Of a stretch of 64,000 nucleotides of DNA, positions 20,666 through 28,583 are shown one piece after another. Made by a program: the position numbers and the translations under genes. The notes beneath the pieces are model-generated. The model saw only the letters and a program-made list of their open reading frames with translations, was not told the origin of the DNA and made no database searches. Origin of the DNA: Streptomyces chrestomyceticus JCM 4735 (GTDB taxonomy: Bacteria > Actinomycetota > Actinomycetes > Streptomycetales > Streptomycetaceae); the NCBI RefSeq assembly GCF_003865135.1, contig NZ_BHZC01000001.1:2542001-2606000 (forward strand). The letters run 5' to 3'. Position 1 is the first letter of the stretch; the number at the start of each line of letters is the position of its first letter.

Positions 20666-23005
20666 TCAGGGGTGCAGAGGGTTGGGGATGGTGACGTAGA
20701 CGGACTGGGTGTCGACGGGGCCGACGAGTTCGTCGAGGCCGCGCAGCCGGGTCAGCAGGTTGGCCTTGCAGCGCAGGGTGCGGGCTTCCAGGAGCCGGCC
20801 GGGCAGCGGCGAACGGTGTTCCGCCGGCCCGGTGGCGGCGTCGGCGAGGAACCGCCGGAAGGCCGCGAGGAGCACCTTCTCGGCGGCCAGGCGCTGGGAG
20901 CCGAAGGCGCCGATGAGGCCGAGGACGTTGTTGATGCCGAGGTAGTAGGCGAAGCGTTCGTCGGTGACCTCGTCGGTGACGAAGGTGTCGCTGGTGGAGC
21001 CGATGCCGGGCAGCCGCCGCTCCAGCTCCGTACGGCGCGACTCGCGGAAGTAGTAGCCCTGGTTGTCCCGGTAGCGGCCGCCGGCCGGCCAGCCGTCCCG
21101 GTCCAGCAGGACCAGGGTGTTCTGCTGGTGCGCTTCGAGTGCGACGCCCGCGGTGCCGTCGAGCCAGAGGACGGGCCGTACCACCGCTTCGAGGTAGCGC
21201 AGGAACCACTCGGTGGCGACGGCGCCCGCGGGCCGCCCGGTGCGGGCGGTGAGTCTGCCGATGACGTCGGCCAGGCGGGACCGCAGGCCGGTGCGCCCGG
21301 GCCAGGGGCGGGGCGAGGTGAGGGCGGCGATGCAGACGGCGTCGTCGGTGGCGCCGAAGGGGTTGTGCCGGACGACCACGTCCAGGCCGTGCACCGGCTC
21401 GCCGTCGGCTCCGGTGACGCCGAACCAGGCCGGGTCGCGGACGATGTCGAAGCCCGGGGAGCCGGGGAAGGCCGCCCGCCACTGTGCCGCCAGGCCGGTG
21501 CGGAGCAGCCGGTGCACCTCGACGCCGCGTACCAGTTCCTTGCGGAGGTTGTCGCGGCGGGAGTTGGTGATGCGTACGCCCAGGGAGAGCTTGAGCATGG
21601 CGTCGCAGCCGGGCCGGAAGACGGTGCGTACGGAGGAGGTGGGGTGCCAGTCCGGGCCGCCGGGGCCCAGGTCGTGGAGGTGGCCCGCCTCGTACAGTCC
21701 GGCGATGTCCGGGCGGTGGCCCAACTGGTGGGCCTGCCACGGGTGCATCGGCAGCGGCAGGGTGCCGGCGGGCGCCGGGGGTGCTCCTTCGGCGAGGCGG
21801 GCGGCCAACTGCTCGGCGGGGACGGTCCGGCCGCGCTCGGTCCAGGCCGAGGCGGCGGCGAACACGTCCTGGTGGACGGCCGTCCAGTGGAGGCGGAACG
21901 CGCCGCGCAGTTCCGGGGAGTAGACGTGCGTCTCGGCGTCGGTCAGGCCCTCCCGGCTCTTGGGGGTCGGGTGCATGGGGTGGCCGAAGAGCAGCGCCTG
22001 TTCGGCGGCGAGGAAGCGGGAGGTACCGAGGTCGTCGGCCGGGGCGGCGCGCCGGCCGGCGAGGAACACCGCGGTGTGCCGCACCGAGTCGGCGACGCGG
22101 CCGACGAGGTCGGCGCTCTCGCTGTCCGGCGCGCCGGAGGGGTGACCGGGGGCGGTCCTGGACGCACCCGTACTGGTCAGGGCGCTGCGGACGTCGTCGG
22201 TACGGCCGAGAGCGCTGCCGGTGCTGCCGCCCGCGCCGCCGACGCGTACGGCCTCGCGGCGCAGCAGGGCGGCGAGGGTCACGGCGTCCAGCGTCGCGGC
22301 GTCGGCGGGAGCGCCTTCCAGTACGGGTGCGCCGAGACGGTGCCAGCCGGTCTCCGACCAGTACAGGACGGGTACGTGCAGGGCCGCCGCGCTGGCGTCG
22401 AGAGGGATGCGCAGCCGGTCGCCGGGCGGGCGGGGCGTACCGCTCTCGCGAATCCAGCAGCGGAGCAGGCTCTCGGCCCCGGCGGCGTCGGCGGCGACGG
22501 CCGGGTCACGGTGCTCCAGCCGGTCCTGGTGCTCCAGCCCAGCCTGCTCGGGGGCCCGCGCCGAGTCCGGGTCCTCGACGGCCTCGACGTGCTCGCCATA
22601 CTCGACGTCATCGATGTCCTCGGCCAGGTCCGGTGCCGGAGCCCGCGCGCTGCCCTGGTGGTCGGGATCCCGATGGTCGGGATTCTGATGGTCGGGATTC
22701 TGATGATCGAGGTCCTGATGACCGCCCTCGGCCGGGGGTTCGGCGTCGGTCTCGTCGTCCCCGTACACCGTGACGATCCGGGTGGCTCCGAGGCCGTGGC
22801 AGTCCTCAAGGCCGTGCCGCTCGTGGTGTCCGAGCCGTACGGCACAGCCGGTGTGGCCGCCGTGCTCCCCGTTCTCGCCGCTGTCGTGGGCGCCGGCGCG
22901 CCGGTTCTGCCGCGGCACGGCGGGTTCCCGCAGCCGGGTCAGGGGTTCACGGGGCAGACGTCGCTCGTCGGCCGGGGTCCCGTCGGGGCCGGGGCGTTCG
23001 TTCAT
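20666..23005 (-). CDS. IucA/IucC family siderophore synthetase (first in cluster)
   Basis: NIS synthetase of 779 residues from the ATG at 23005, longer than the usual 550-650. The extra length is an N-terminal region of about 180 residues that is variable, rich in His, Asp, Glu and Gly, and includes a pentapeptide repeat DHQNPDHQNPDHRDPDHQ near residues 97-115. The catalytic part has FGHPMHPTPKSREGL, the LPMHPWQ motif, SSVRTVFRPGCDAMLKLSLG, KLSLGVRITNSRRDNL and EAHQQNTLVLLDRDG with a following RDNQGYYF. These are all standard for the family. The end is VTIPNPLHP. It lies 245 bp downstream of the aminotransferase gene and 187 bp before the acyltransferase gene. Confidence 0.9.
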   Translation of the reverse strand: MNERPGPDGTPADERRLPREPLTRLREPAVPRQNRRAGAHDSGENGEHGGHTGCAVRLGHHERHGLEDCHGLGATRIVTVYGDDETDAEPPAEGGHQDLDHQNPDHQNPDHRDPDHQGSARAPAPDLAEDIDDVEYGEHVEAVEDPDSARAPEQAGLEHQDRLEHRDPAVAADAAGAESLLRCWIRESGTPRPPGDRLRIPLDASAAALHVPVLYWSETGWHRLGAPVLEGAPADAATLDAVTLAALLRREAVRVGGAGGSTGSALGRTDDVRSALTSTGASRTAPGHPSGAPDSESADLVGRVADSVRHTAVFLAGRRAAPADDLGTSRFLAAEQALLFGHPMHPTPKSREGLTDAETHVYSPELRGAFRLHWTAVHQDVFAAASAWTERGRTVPAEQLAARLAEGAPPAPAGTLPLPMHPWQAHQLGHRPDIAGLYEAGHLHDLGPGGPDWHPTSSVRTVFRPGCDAMLKLSLGVRITNSRRDNLRKELVRGVEVHRLLRTGLAAQWRAAFPGSPGFDIVRDPAWFGVTGADGEPVHGLDVVVRHNPFGATDDAVCIAALTSPRPWPGRTGLRSRLADVIGRLTARTGRPAGAVATEWFLRYLEAVVRPVLWLDGTAGVALEAHQQNTLVLLDRDGWPAGGRYRDNQGYYFRESRRTELERRLPGIGSTSDTFVTDEVTDERFAYYLGINNVLGLIGAFGSQRLAAEKVLLAAFRRFLADAATGPAEHRSPLPGRLLEARTLRCKANLLTRLRGLDELVGPVDTQSVYVTIPNPLHP
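22659..22718. repeat. 15-bp tandem repeat inside a siderophore synthetase gene
   Basis: Four in-frame units of 15 bp (22659-22673, 22674-22688, 22689-22703, 22704-22718). The two central ones are identical (TGGTCGGGATTCTGA) and the outer two differ at a few bases. On the coding strand they encode DHQNP-type pentapeptides. Copy number can change without breaking the frame. Confidence 0.85.
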
Positions 23006-23249
23006 CGGGGTGTGCCTCGCAGGGTCGGCGCGGTCGACGCGGTCTGGACGGTGAGGGGGCGGTGAGAGGACGTTGGGCAGGGGGCGGGCGTGCGCCCGGG
23101 AGCGGCCGGGTGCCCATGAGGAGCGGTGCGCCCGTATGGGCGGTCACGCAGAGGCGGGGCGCGGTGGAGGCGTACGGGCCGGAGCGCAAGTGCGCGGCGG
23201 CGCGCCGCGCGCCGGGCTCTCGTACGTCCGGAACGGTGCGGGCGCCCGC

Positions 23250-24833
23250 TCACGGGGTCACCCCGGAGGACGACCCCTGCCGCGGTACCGCACGGCCTTC
23301 CCCGTCCGGTGCGGACTCCGCGTCCCTCTCCTGCTCGGGGCCTGCCACACCCACCCCGGCGGCCCCGGCGCCCCCTGCATCCCTGGCAGCCCCAAACGAT
23401 TCGGCATTCCCGGGCACCCCAACAGCCCCAGGCACCCCGGCACCCCCGGACGCTCCAGCACTCCCGGACACCCCACTCACCCCACCCGCCCCCAACCGCG
23501 CCCCAGCCGCCAGCGCGTCGGCGAGGCGGTCGAGGACCGCGTCCGCCTGTTCGTCGGTGATGGTGAGCGGGGGCAGCAGCCGGACCACCGAGCCGTGGCG
23601 GCCGCCCAGCTCGACGATCAGGCCCCGGTCGAGGCACTCCCGCTGGACCGCCGCGGCCAGCGCGGGGGCGGCCGGGCGGGCTCCGGACGGGTCGGGGGCG
23701 GTGTCCGGGTCGACCAGTTCCAGGCCGAGCATCAGGCCCCGGCCCCGTACGTCACCGACGCAGCCGTGTTCGGCGGCCAGCGCGTCCAGCCGGGACGTCA
23801 TACGGGCGCCCAGTTCGCCCGCGCGCCGCGCCAGGTCGTTCTCCCTGACGTACGCGAGGGTGGCCGCGCCGGCCGCCATCGCGAGCTGGTTGCCGCGGAA
23901 GGTGCCCGCGTGCGCGCCGGGGCGCCAGGCGTCCAGTTCCTCGCGGTAGACGATGACCGCGAGCGGCAGGCTGCCGCCGATCGCCTTGGAGAGGACAAGG
24001 ACGTCGGGCACCACGCCGCTGTGTCCGACGGCCCAGAACGCGCCGGTGCGGCCGACGCCGGTCTGCACCTCGTCCACGATGAGGGGGATGCCGCGCGCGG
24101 CCGTGATCTCGCGCATCCGGCGCAGCCAGCCGTCGGGCGCGGGGATCACGCCGCCCTCGCCCTGGACCGGTTCGAGGATCATTCCGGCCGGCCTGGCGAC
24201 GCCGCTCTTGTCGTCGTCGAGCACGTTCGCCGTCCAGCGCGCGGCCAGTTCCGCGCCCTGCTCGCCGCCGGTGCCGAAGGGGCAGCGGTAGGCGTACGGA
24301 TACGGGAGGCGGGTCACGGAGGTGTCCTGCGCGCCCCCGGACGCCGCGAGCGCCCCCGCCGTCATGCCGTGGTACGCGCCGGTGAAGGCCGCGAGTCCGT
24401 CCCGGCCGGTCGCGGTCCGCACCAGTTTGAAGGCGGCCTCGACGGCGTCCGTGCCGGCCGGCCCGCAGAACTGGATACGGCCGTGGTCGGCCAGTTCGGG
24501 CGGCAGGGTGGCGAAGAGTTCGGTGACGAAGGCGTCCTTGACCGGGGTGGCCAGGTCGAGGACGTGCAGCGGGGCGCCGGAGTCCAGGACGGAACGGATC
24601 GCCTCCAGGACGACGGGGTGGTTGTGGCCGAGCGCCAGGGTGCCCGCCCCGGAGAGGCAGTCCAGGTAGCGGCGGCCGTCGGCGCCCTCGATGGTCAGCC
24701 CGCGGGCGCGCACCGGGACGATGGGGAGCGAGCGCGCGTACGTACGGGCGGCGGACTCGCGGAGCGACTGCCGCCGCAGGATGCCCTCGTGGGCGGGAGG
24801 GGGTGCCATCGGCAGAGGCTGGGTCAAGGCCAC
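23250..24833 (-). CDS. Diaminobutyrate--2-oxoglutarate aminotransferase-like (class III PLP)
   Basis: PLP enzyme that in siderophore and ectoine clusters makes L-2,4-diaminobutyrate from aspartate semialdehyde. The 527-residue protein from the GTG at 24833, with AGGAGG 11 bases upstream, has the class III motifs: LDCLSGAGTLALGHNHP, QFCGPAGTDAVEAAFKL, GAYHGMTAGAL, Asp254 in IVDEVQTGVGRTG and the PLP lysine Lys283 in VLSKAIGGSLP. The resemblance to RhbA/Dat enzymes is strong. The last 75 residues are an unusual Gly/Ala/Val-rich tail after the conserved end, absent from typical homologues of about 430-450 residues. It is the first gene of the leftward siderophore unit. Confidence 0.88.
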   Translation of the reverse strand: MALTQPLPMAPPPAHEGILRRQSLRESAARTYARSLPIVPVRARGLTIEGADGRRYLDCLSGAGTLALGHNHPVVLEAIRSVLDSGAPLHVLDLATPVKDAFVTELFATLPPELADHGRIQFCGPAGTDAVEAAFKLVRTATGRDGLAAFTGAYHGMTAGALAASGGAQDTSVTRLPYPYAYRCPFGTGGEQGAELAARWTANVLDDDKSGVARPAGMILEPVQGEGGVIPAPDGWLRRMREITAARGIPLIVDEVQTGVGRTGAFWAVGHSGVVPDVLVLSKAIGGSLPLAVIVYREELDAWRPGAHAGTFRGNQLAMAAGAATLAYVRENDLARRAGELGARMTSRLDALAAEHGCVGDVRGRGLMLGLELVDPDTAPDPSGARPAAPALAAAVQRECLDRGLIVELGGRHGSVVRLLPPLTITDEQADAVLDRLADALAAGARLGAGGVSGVSGSAGASGGAGVPGAVGVPGNAESFGAARDAGGAGAAGVGVAGPEQERDAESAPDGEGRAVPRQGSSSGVTP

Positions 24834-25525
24834 GGCGGTTCGGTCCTCCTGCTGCTGGACTCTTCTGTTGAACTGCGGACGCACCGGCGGACGCGGTGCG
24901 GGGGCGCTTACGGCGCACTGCGGGCGGGCCCGCCGCGCGCCGGCCGCGCCCCGTCGGGCCGCTTCCCTCGCGAACCGGGCCTGGTCCGCTGTGGGCAGGC
25001 CGCCGGGCGTGGACGGGTCTGGTCGGACCTGGCCGGCCGATGGACGGACCGTTCTACCTGCCGCCGGACACGGCTGAGCCGTCCCCCGTACGTATCAACG
25101 ACGGCGTACGCGGGAGAACACGGCCTGTCACAAGATCCTTGCCGGGCCCGGGCGCCGCGCCGCGACGACGGGGCGACGCGACGACGGGCGCCCACCGGCG
25201 CGCCACCCGCGCGCCCCTCCCCCGTACAGCGCCCCGCGCGCACCCCCGCACCACCCCTGCGCGGCACCTCGCACCACCCCGGCACGCCGCCCCGCACCAC
25301 CCCCACGCAAAGATCCGCACCGGACCGGAACCGGGGACCCGCCCGCCGCCGTCCCCAACGGCACCGGCATAGTGGGGACCTGCGCCCGGCTTTCCGGTGC
25401 ATGACAAAACAGCAGATGCGGGCACGTCCGGGGCAAGACCGGCACGATCACCCACGGCGCGGCACGGCCGCCCGGGCCGGACGGACACCTGCGGCAAGCC
25501 TGAACAGACCAGGGGGAGTTCACCC
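24834..25525. other. Divergent region between siderophore cluster and protease gene
   Basis: 692 bp between divergent starts. It must carry promoters for both units. I looked for an iron box of the type TTAGGTTAGGCTCACCTAA on both strands and saw none. The stretch 25190-25320 is C-rich with three GCACCACCCC copies, and has no plausible coding sequence. Confidence 0.5.
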
Positions 25526-26713
25526 ATGCGATCCATACGTCGGCCGGCCCTGGCCGCGGCCGCCCTCACCGCCGTGGTGGCGCTGACCGCCACCGGCTGC
25601 GGGCCCGAGGGCAACCAGGCGGACGGCAAGCCCAGCCAGTCCGCGGAACAGGGCAGCGCGGGCGGGGGTGGCTTCACGATCCCCAAGGACATCCAGGACA
25701 AGCTCAAGGAACACGGCGTCGACCTGGACAAGTGGAAGAACGGCGAGTGGAAGAACTGGGACAAGGACAAGTGGCTCCGCGAGGCCAGTGAGTTCATCAA
25801 CCCGATCATCAAGGGGCTGTGGGACCCGGACCGGGCGAGCAAGGCCAAGCCGCCGAAGGAGCCCACCCCCAAGGACATCTCGGGTGACCAGGGGCGGACC
25901 GACCCGGACCCGCGGCCGGTCCAGGCCAAGGCCGTCAAGCCGCCGTTCGGCCAGAACGCGCCCGGTCTCGGCAAGATCTTCTTCGACACGCCCGAGGGCC
26001 ACGCGGTCTGCTCCGGCGCGGTGGTCAAGGACCCGGCGCACCCGGGCAAGTCGAACCTGGTGTGGACCGCGGGTCACTGCGTGCACGCCGGCAAGACCGG
26101 TGGCTGGTACCGCAACATGATCTTCGCCCCGTCGTTCAACGACACCGGCAAGAGCGCGGCCCAGTTGGAGAACGCCTCGCGTGAGCAGATGTTCCCCAAG
26201 GGCGTGTGGTGGGCCGACGGCGCGTCGACCTCCAGCCAGTGGATCGGCCAGGGCGGCCCGCAGGGCAACAGCGTGCCGATGGCGCCGTACGACTTCGCGA
26301 TCATGCACGTGACGCCGGAGAAGGGCGCGGGCAGCAAGTCCCTCGAAGAGGTCGCCGGCGGCGCCTACTCGGTCGACTTCAACGCTTCGGCGATCCCGGA
26401 CATCAAGAGCATCACCGCCCAGGGCTACCCGGCCGAGGCGCCGTTCGACGGTGCGACGCTGCAGCAGTGCACCGACAAGCCGGGCCGGCTCTCGCTGGAC
26501 GCCAAGAAGCCGACCATGTACCGCATCGGCTGCCTGATGACCGCCGGTTCCTCCGGTGGCCCCTGGTTCGCCAAGGGCTCGGACGGCAAGCCGGCGCTGG
26601 TGTCCAACACCTCGATCGGTCCGCGTCCGGCCGGCTGGCTGGCGGGCCCGCACCTCGGCCCGGAGGCCAAGAGCCTGTACAACGCGATGAGCAAGAAGTT
26701 CGCGTCGAAGTAG
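25526..26713 (+). CDS. Trypsin-like serine protease lipoprotein
   Basis: Extracytoplasmic serine protease, 395 residues, from the ATG at 25526 behind AGGGGGAG. The lead MRSIRRPALAAAALTAVVAL ends in the lipobox TATGC, so Cys25 is predicted to be lipidated and the protein anchored to the outer face of the membrane. Residues 50-145 are a charged linker rich in Lys, Asp, Trp and Pro, which may span the cell wall. The trypsin-fold triad is visible: His184 in VWTAGHCV, Asp256 in APYDFAIM and Ser343 in AGSSGGPWF. The gene is alone, with a double terminator after it. Its target is unknown. Confidence 0.9.
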   Translation: MRSIRRPALAAAALTAVVALTATGCGPEGNQADGKPSQSAEQGSAGGGGFTIPKDIQDKLKEHGVDLDKWKNGEWKNWDKDKWLREASEFINPIIKGLWDPDRASKAKPPKEPTPKDISGDQGRTDPDPRPVQAKAVKPPFGQNAPGLGKIFFDTPEGHAVCSGAVVKDPAHPGKSNLVWTAGHCVHAGKTGGWYRNMIFAPSFNDTGKSAAQLENASREQMFPKGVWWADGASTSSQWIGQGGPQGNSVPMAPYDFAIMHVTPEKGAGSKSLEEVAGGAYSVDFNASAIPDIKSITAQGYPAEAPFDGATLQQCTDKPGRLSLDAKKPTMYRIGCLMTAGSSGGPWFAKGSDGKPALVSNTSIGPRPAGWLAGPHLGPEAKSLYNAMSKKFASK

Positions 26714-26724
26714 TCGCGGCGGAC

Positions 26725-26821
26725 GAGGGCCCGCACCCGGTTTCCGGGGCGGGCCCTCGCCCTGTGGCCGTAGGCGGTAGTACGAAGGCCCGCCCCCGTT
26801 CCCAGGGGCGGGCCTTCGTAC
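26725..26821. terminator. Two strong hairpins between the protease gene and hflX
   Basis: First hairpin: GAGGGCCCGC at 26725-26734 pairs with GCGGGCCCTC at 26749-26758. Second: AGTACGAAGGCCCGCCCC pairs with its exact complement ending at about 26821, giving an 18-bp stem. They lie between convergent genes, within about 45 bp of each stop, so they are probably terminators for both. Confidence 0.88.
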
Positions 26822-26865
26822 TGCCTACGGCGTCGTGCTCACGACGCCCTGTTACGCCTGCCGCG

Positions 26866-28353
26866 TCACGCGGCCGGTACGTACGGCCGGAACTCGGCGG
26901 CCAGCTCCTCGTGCACCCGCGCCTTGAGGACGGTGCCCTCCGCGACGTGCTCCTCGGAGATCACCTCGCCCTCGGCGTGCGCCCGCGAGACCAGCGCGCC
27001 CTGGGTGTACGGCACCAGTGCCTCGATCTCGACCTGCGGGCGCGGCAGCTCCTCGTCGATCAGCGCGAGCAGCTCGTCAATACCCTGGCCGGTGCGGGCC
27101 GAGACGAGCAGCGCGTGCTTCTCGTTGCGCAGCAGCCGCTGGAGGACCAGCGGGTCGGCGGCGTCCGCCTTGTTGACGACGACGATCTCCGGTACGTGGG
27201 TGGCGCCCACGTCACGGATCACCTCGCGCACGGCGGCGAGCTGCTCCTCCGGCACCGGGTGCGAGCCGTCGACCACGTGCAGGATGAGGTCGGAGTCGCC
27301 GACCTCCTCCATCGTGGAGCGGAACGCCTCGACGAGGTGGTGCGGCAGGTGGCGGACGAAGCCGACGGTGTCGGCGAGGGTGTAGAGCCGCCCGCTGGGC
27401 GTCTCGGCCCGGCGCACGGTCGGGTCCAGGGTGGCGAACAGCGCGTTCTCCACCAGGACGCCGGCCCCGGTCAGGCGGTTGAGCAGGGAGGACTTGCCCG
27501 CGTTGGTGTAGCCGGCGATGGCCACCGAGGGGACCTTGTGGCGACGGCGTTCCTGCCGCTTGATGTCGCGGCCGGTCTTCATCTCCGCGATCTCCCGGCG
27601 CATCTTCGCCATCTTCTCGCGGATCCGCCGGCGGTCCGTCTCGATCTTGGTCTCACCGGGACCACGCGTGGCCATACCGCCGCCCGCGGAGCCGGAGCCA
27701 CCGCCACCCATCTGCCGGGACAGCGACTGACCCCAGCCGCGCAGCCTGGGCAGCATGTACTGCATCTGCGCCAGCGAGACCTGCGCCTTGCCCTCCCGGG
27801 ACTTGGCGTGCTGGGCGAAGATGTCGAGGATCAGGGCCGTACGGTCGACGACCTTGACCTTGACGACGTCCTCCAGGTGGATGAGCTGGCCGGGGCTCAG
27901 CTCACCGTCGCAGACCACCGTGTCGGCGCCGGACTCCAGGACGATGTCGCGCAGCTCCAGGGCCTTGCCGGAGCCGATGTAGGTGGCCGGGTCGGGCTTG
28001 TCGCGGCGCTGGACCACGCCGTCGAGCACCAGCGCGCCGGCGGTCTCCGCCAGCGCGGCCAGTTCGGCGAGGGAGTTCTCCGCGTCCTGCACCGTGCCCG
28101 TGGTCCAGACACCGACCAGCACCACGCGCTCCAGGCGGAGCTGGCGGTACTCGACCTCGGTGACGTCTTCGAGCTCGGTGGACAGCCCGGCCACGCGGCG
28201 CAGGGCGGCCCGCTCGGTGCGGTCGTACTGAGCGCCGTCACGCTCCCCGTCGATCTCGTAACTCCAGGCGACGTCCTCTTCCATCAGGGCGTCGGCCCGG
28301 CGGCTCTCGGGGAGGCGCTGTCGGTCCTGTGGAAGGGAAGAAGAGGAGGTCAT
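26866..28353 (-). CDS. hflX: GTPase HflX
   Basis: Ribosome-associated GTPase that can split stalled 70S ribosomes. The 495-residue protein from the ATG at 28353 begins MTSSSSLPQDRQRLPESRRA. The N-terminal HflX domain has VVLVGVWTTGTVQDAENSLA and RDKPDPATYIGSGKALEL with GELSPGQLIHLED. The glycine-rich bridge MGGGGSGSAGGGMATRGPGE comes before the GTPase domain with G1 GYTNAGKSSLLNRL, G3 DTVGFVRHLP and G4 VVNKAD. All GTP-binding motifs are intact. The frame is open upstream past 28353, but the conserved protein begins here. It faces the protease gene. Confidence 0.95.
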   Translation of the reverse strand: MTSSSSLPQDRQRLPESRRADALMEEDVAWSYEIDGERDGAQYDRTERAALRRVAGLSTELEDVTEVEYRQLRLERVVLVGVWTTGTVQDAENSLAELAALAETAGALVLDGVVQRRDKPDPATYIGSGKALELRDIVLESGADTVVCDGELSPGQLIHLEDVVKVKVVDRTALILDIFAQHAKSREGKAQVSLAQMQYMLPRLRGWGQSLSRQMGGGGSGSAGGGMATRGPGETKIETDRRRIREKMAKMRREIAEMKTGRDIKRQERRRHKVPSVAIAGYTNAGKSSLLNRLTGAGVLVENALFATLDPTVRRAETPSGRLYTLADTVGFVRHLPHHLVEAFRSTMEEVGDSDLILHVVDGSHPVPEEQLAAVREVIRDVGATHVPEIVVVNKADAADPLVLQRLLRNEKHALLVSARTGQGIDELLALIDEELPRPQVEIEALVPYTQGALVSRAHAEGEVISEEHVAEGTVLKARVHEELAAEFRPYVPAA

Positions 28354-28583
28354 TTGATCCTTTGCGTCGTTGGGACGTCCCGTACGGGGCCCTGCGGCCC
28401 CGGGACTCTCGATCGTGACAACGTCCGGCCCGCCCGGGAGATTCCCGGTGCCGGCCCCGTCATCGGCCAGACGATGGTCGCACGGCCGCCGGTCGCCGTC
28501 ACACGGGTTTTCCGGGTGCGGGGGACGGGAGGGGCGAGGGGGTCGAGGGGGCGGACCGGGCCTTCCCGGATCGGGCGGCGGGT

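Noticed and set aside
19733..23065. Plus-strand open frame of about 1100 codons over the siderophore genes
   Set aside because: Opposite to the acyltransferase and synthetase genes, which have clear motifs and ribosome binding sites on the minus strand.
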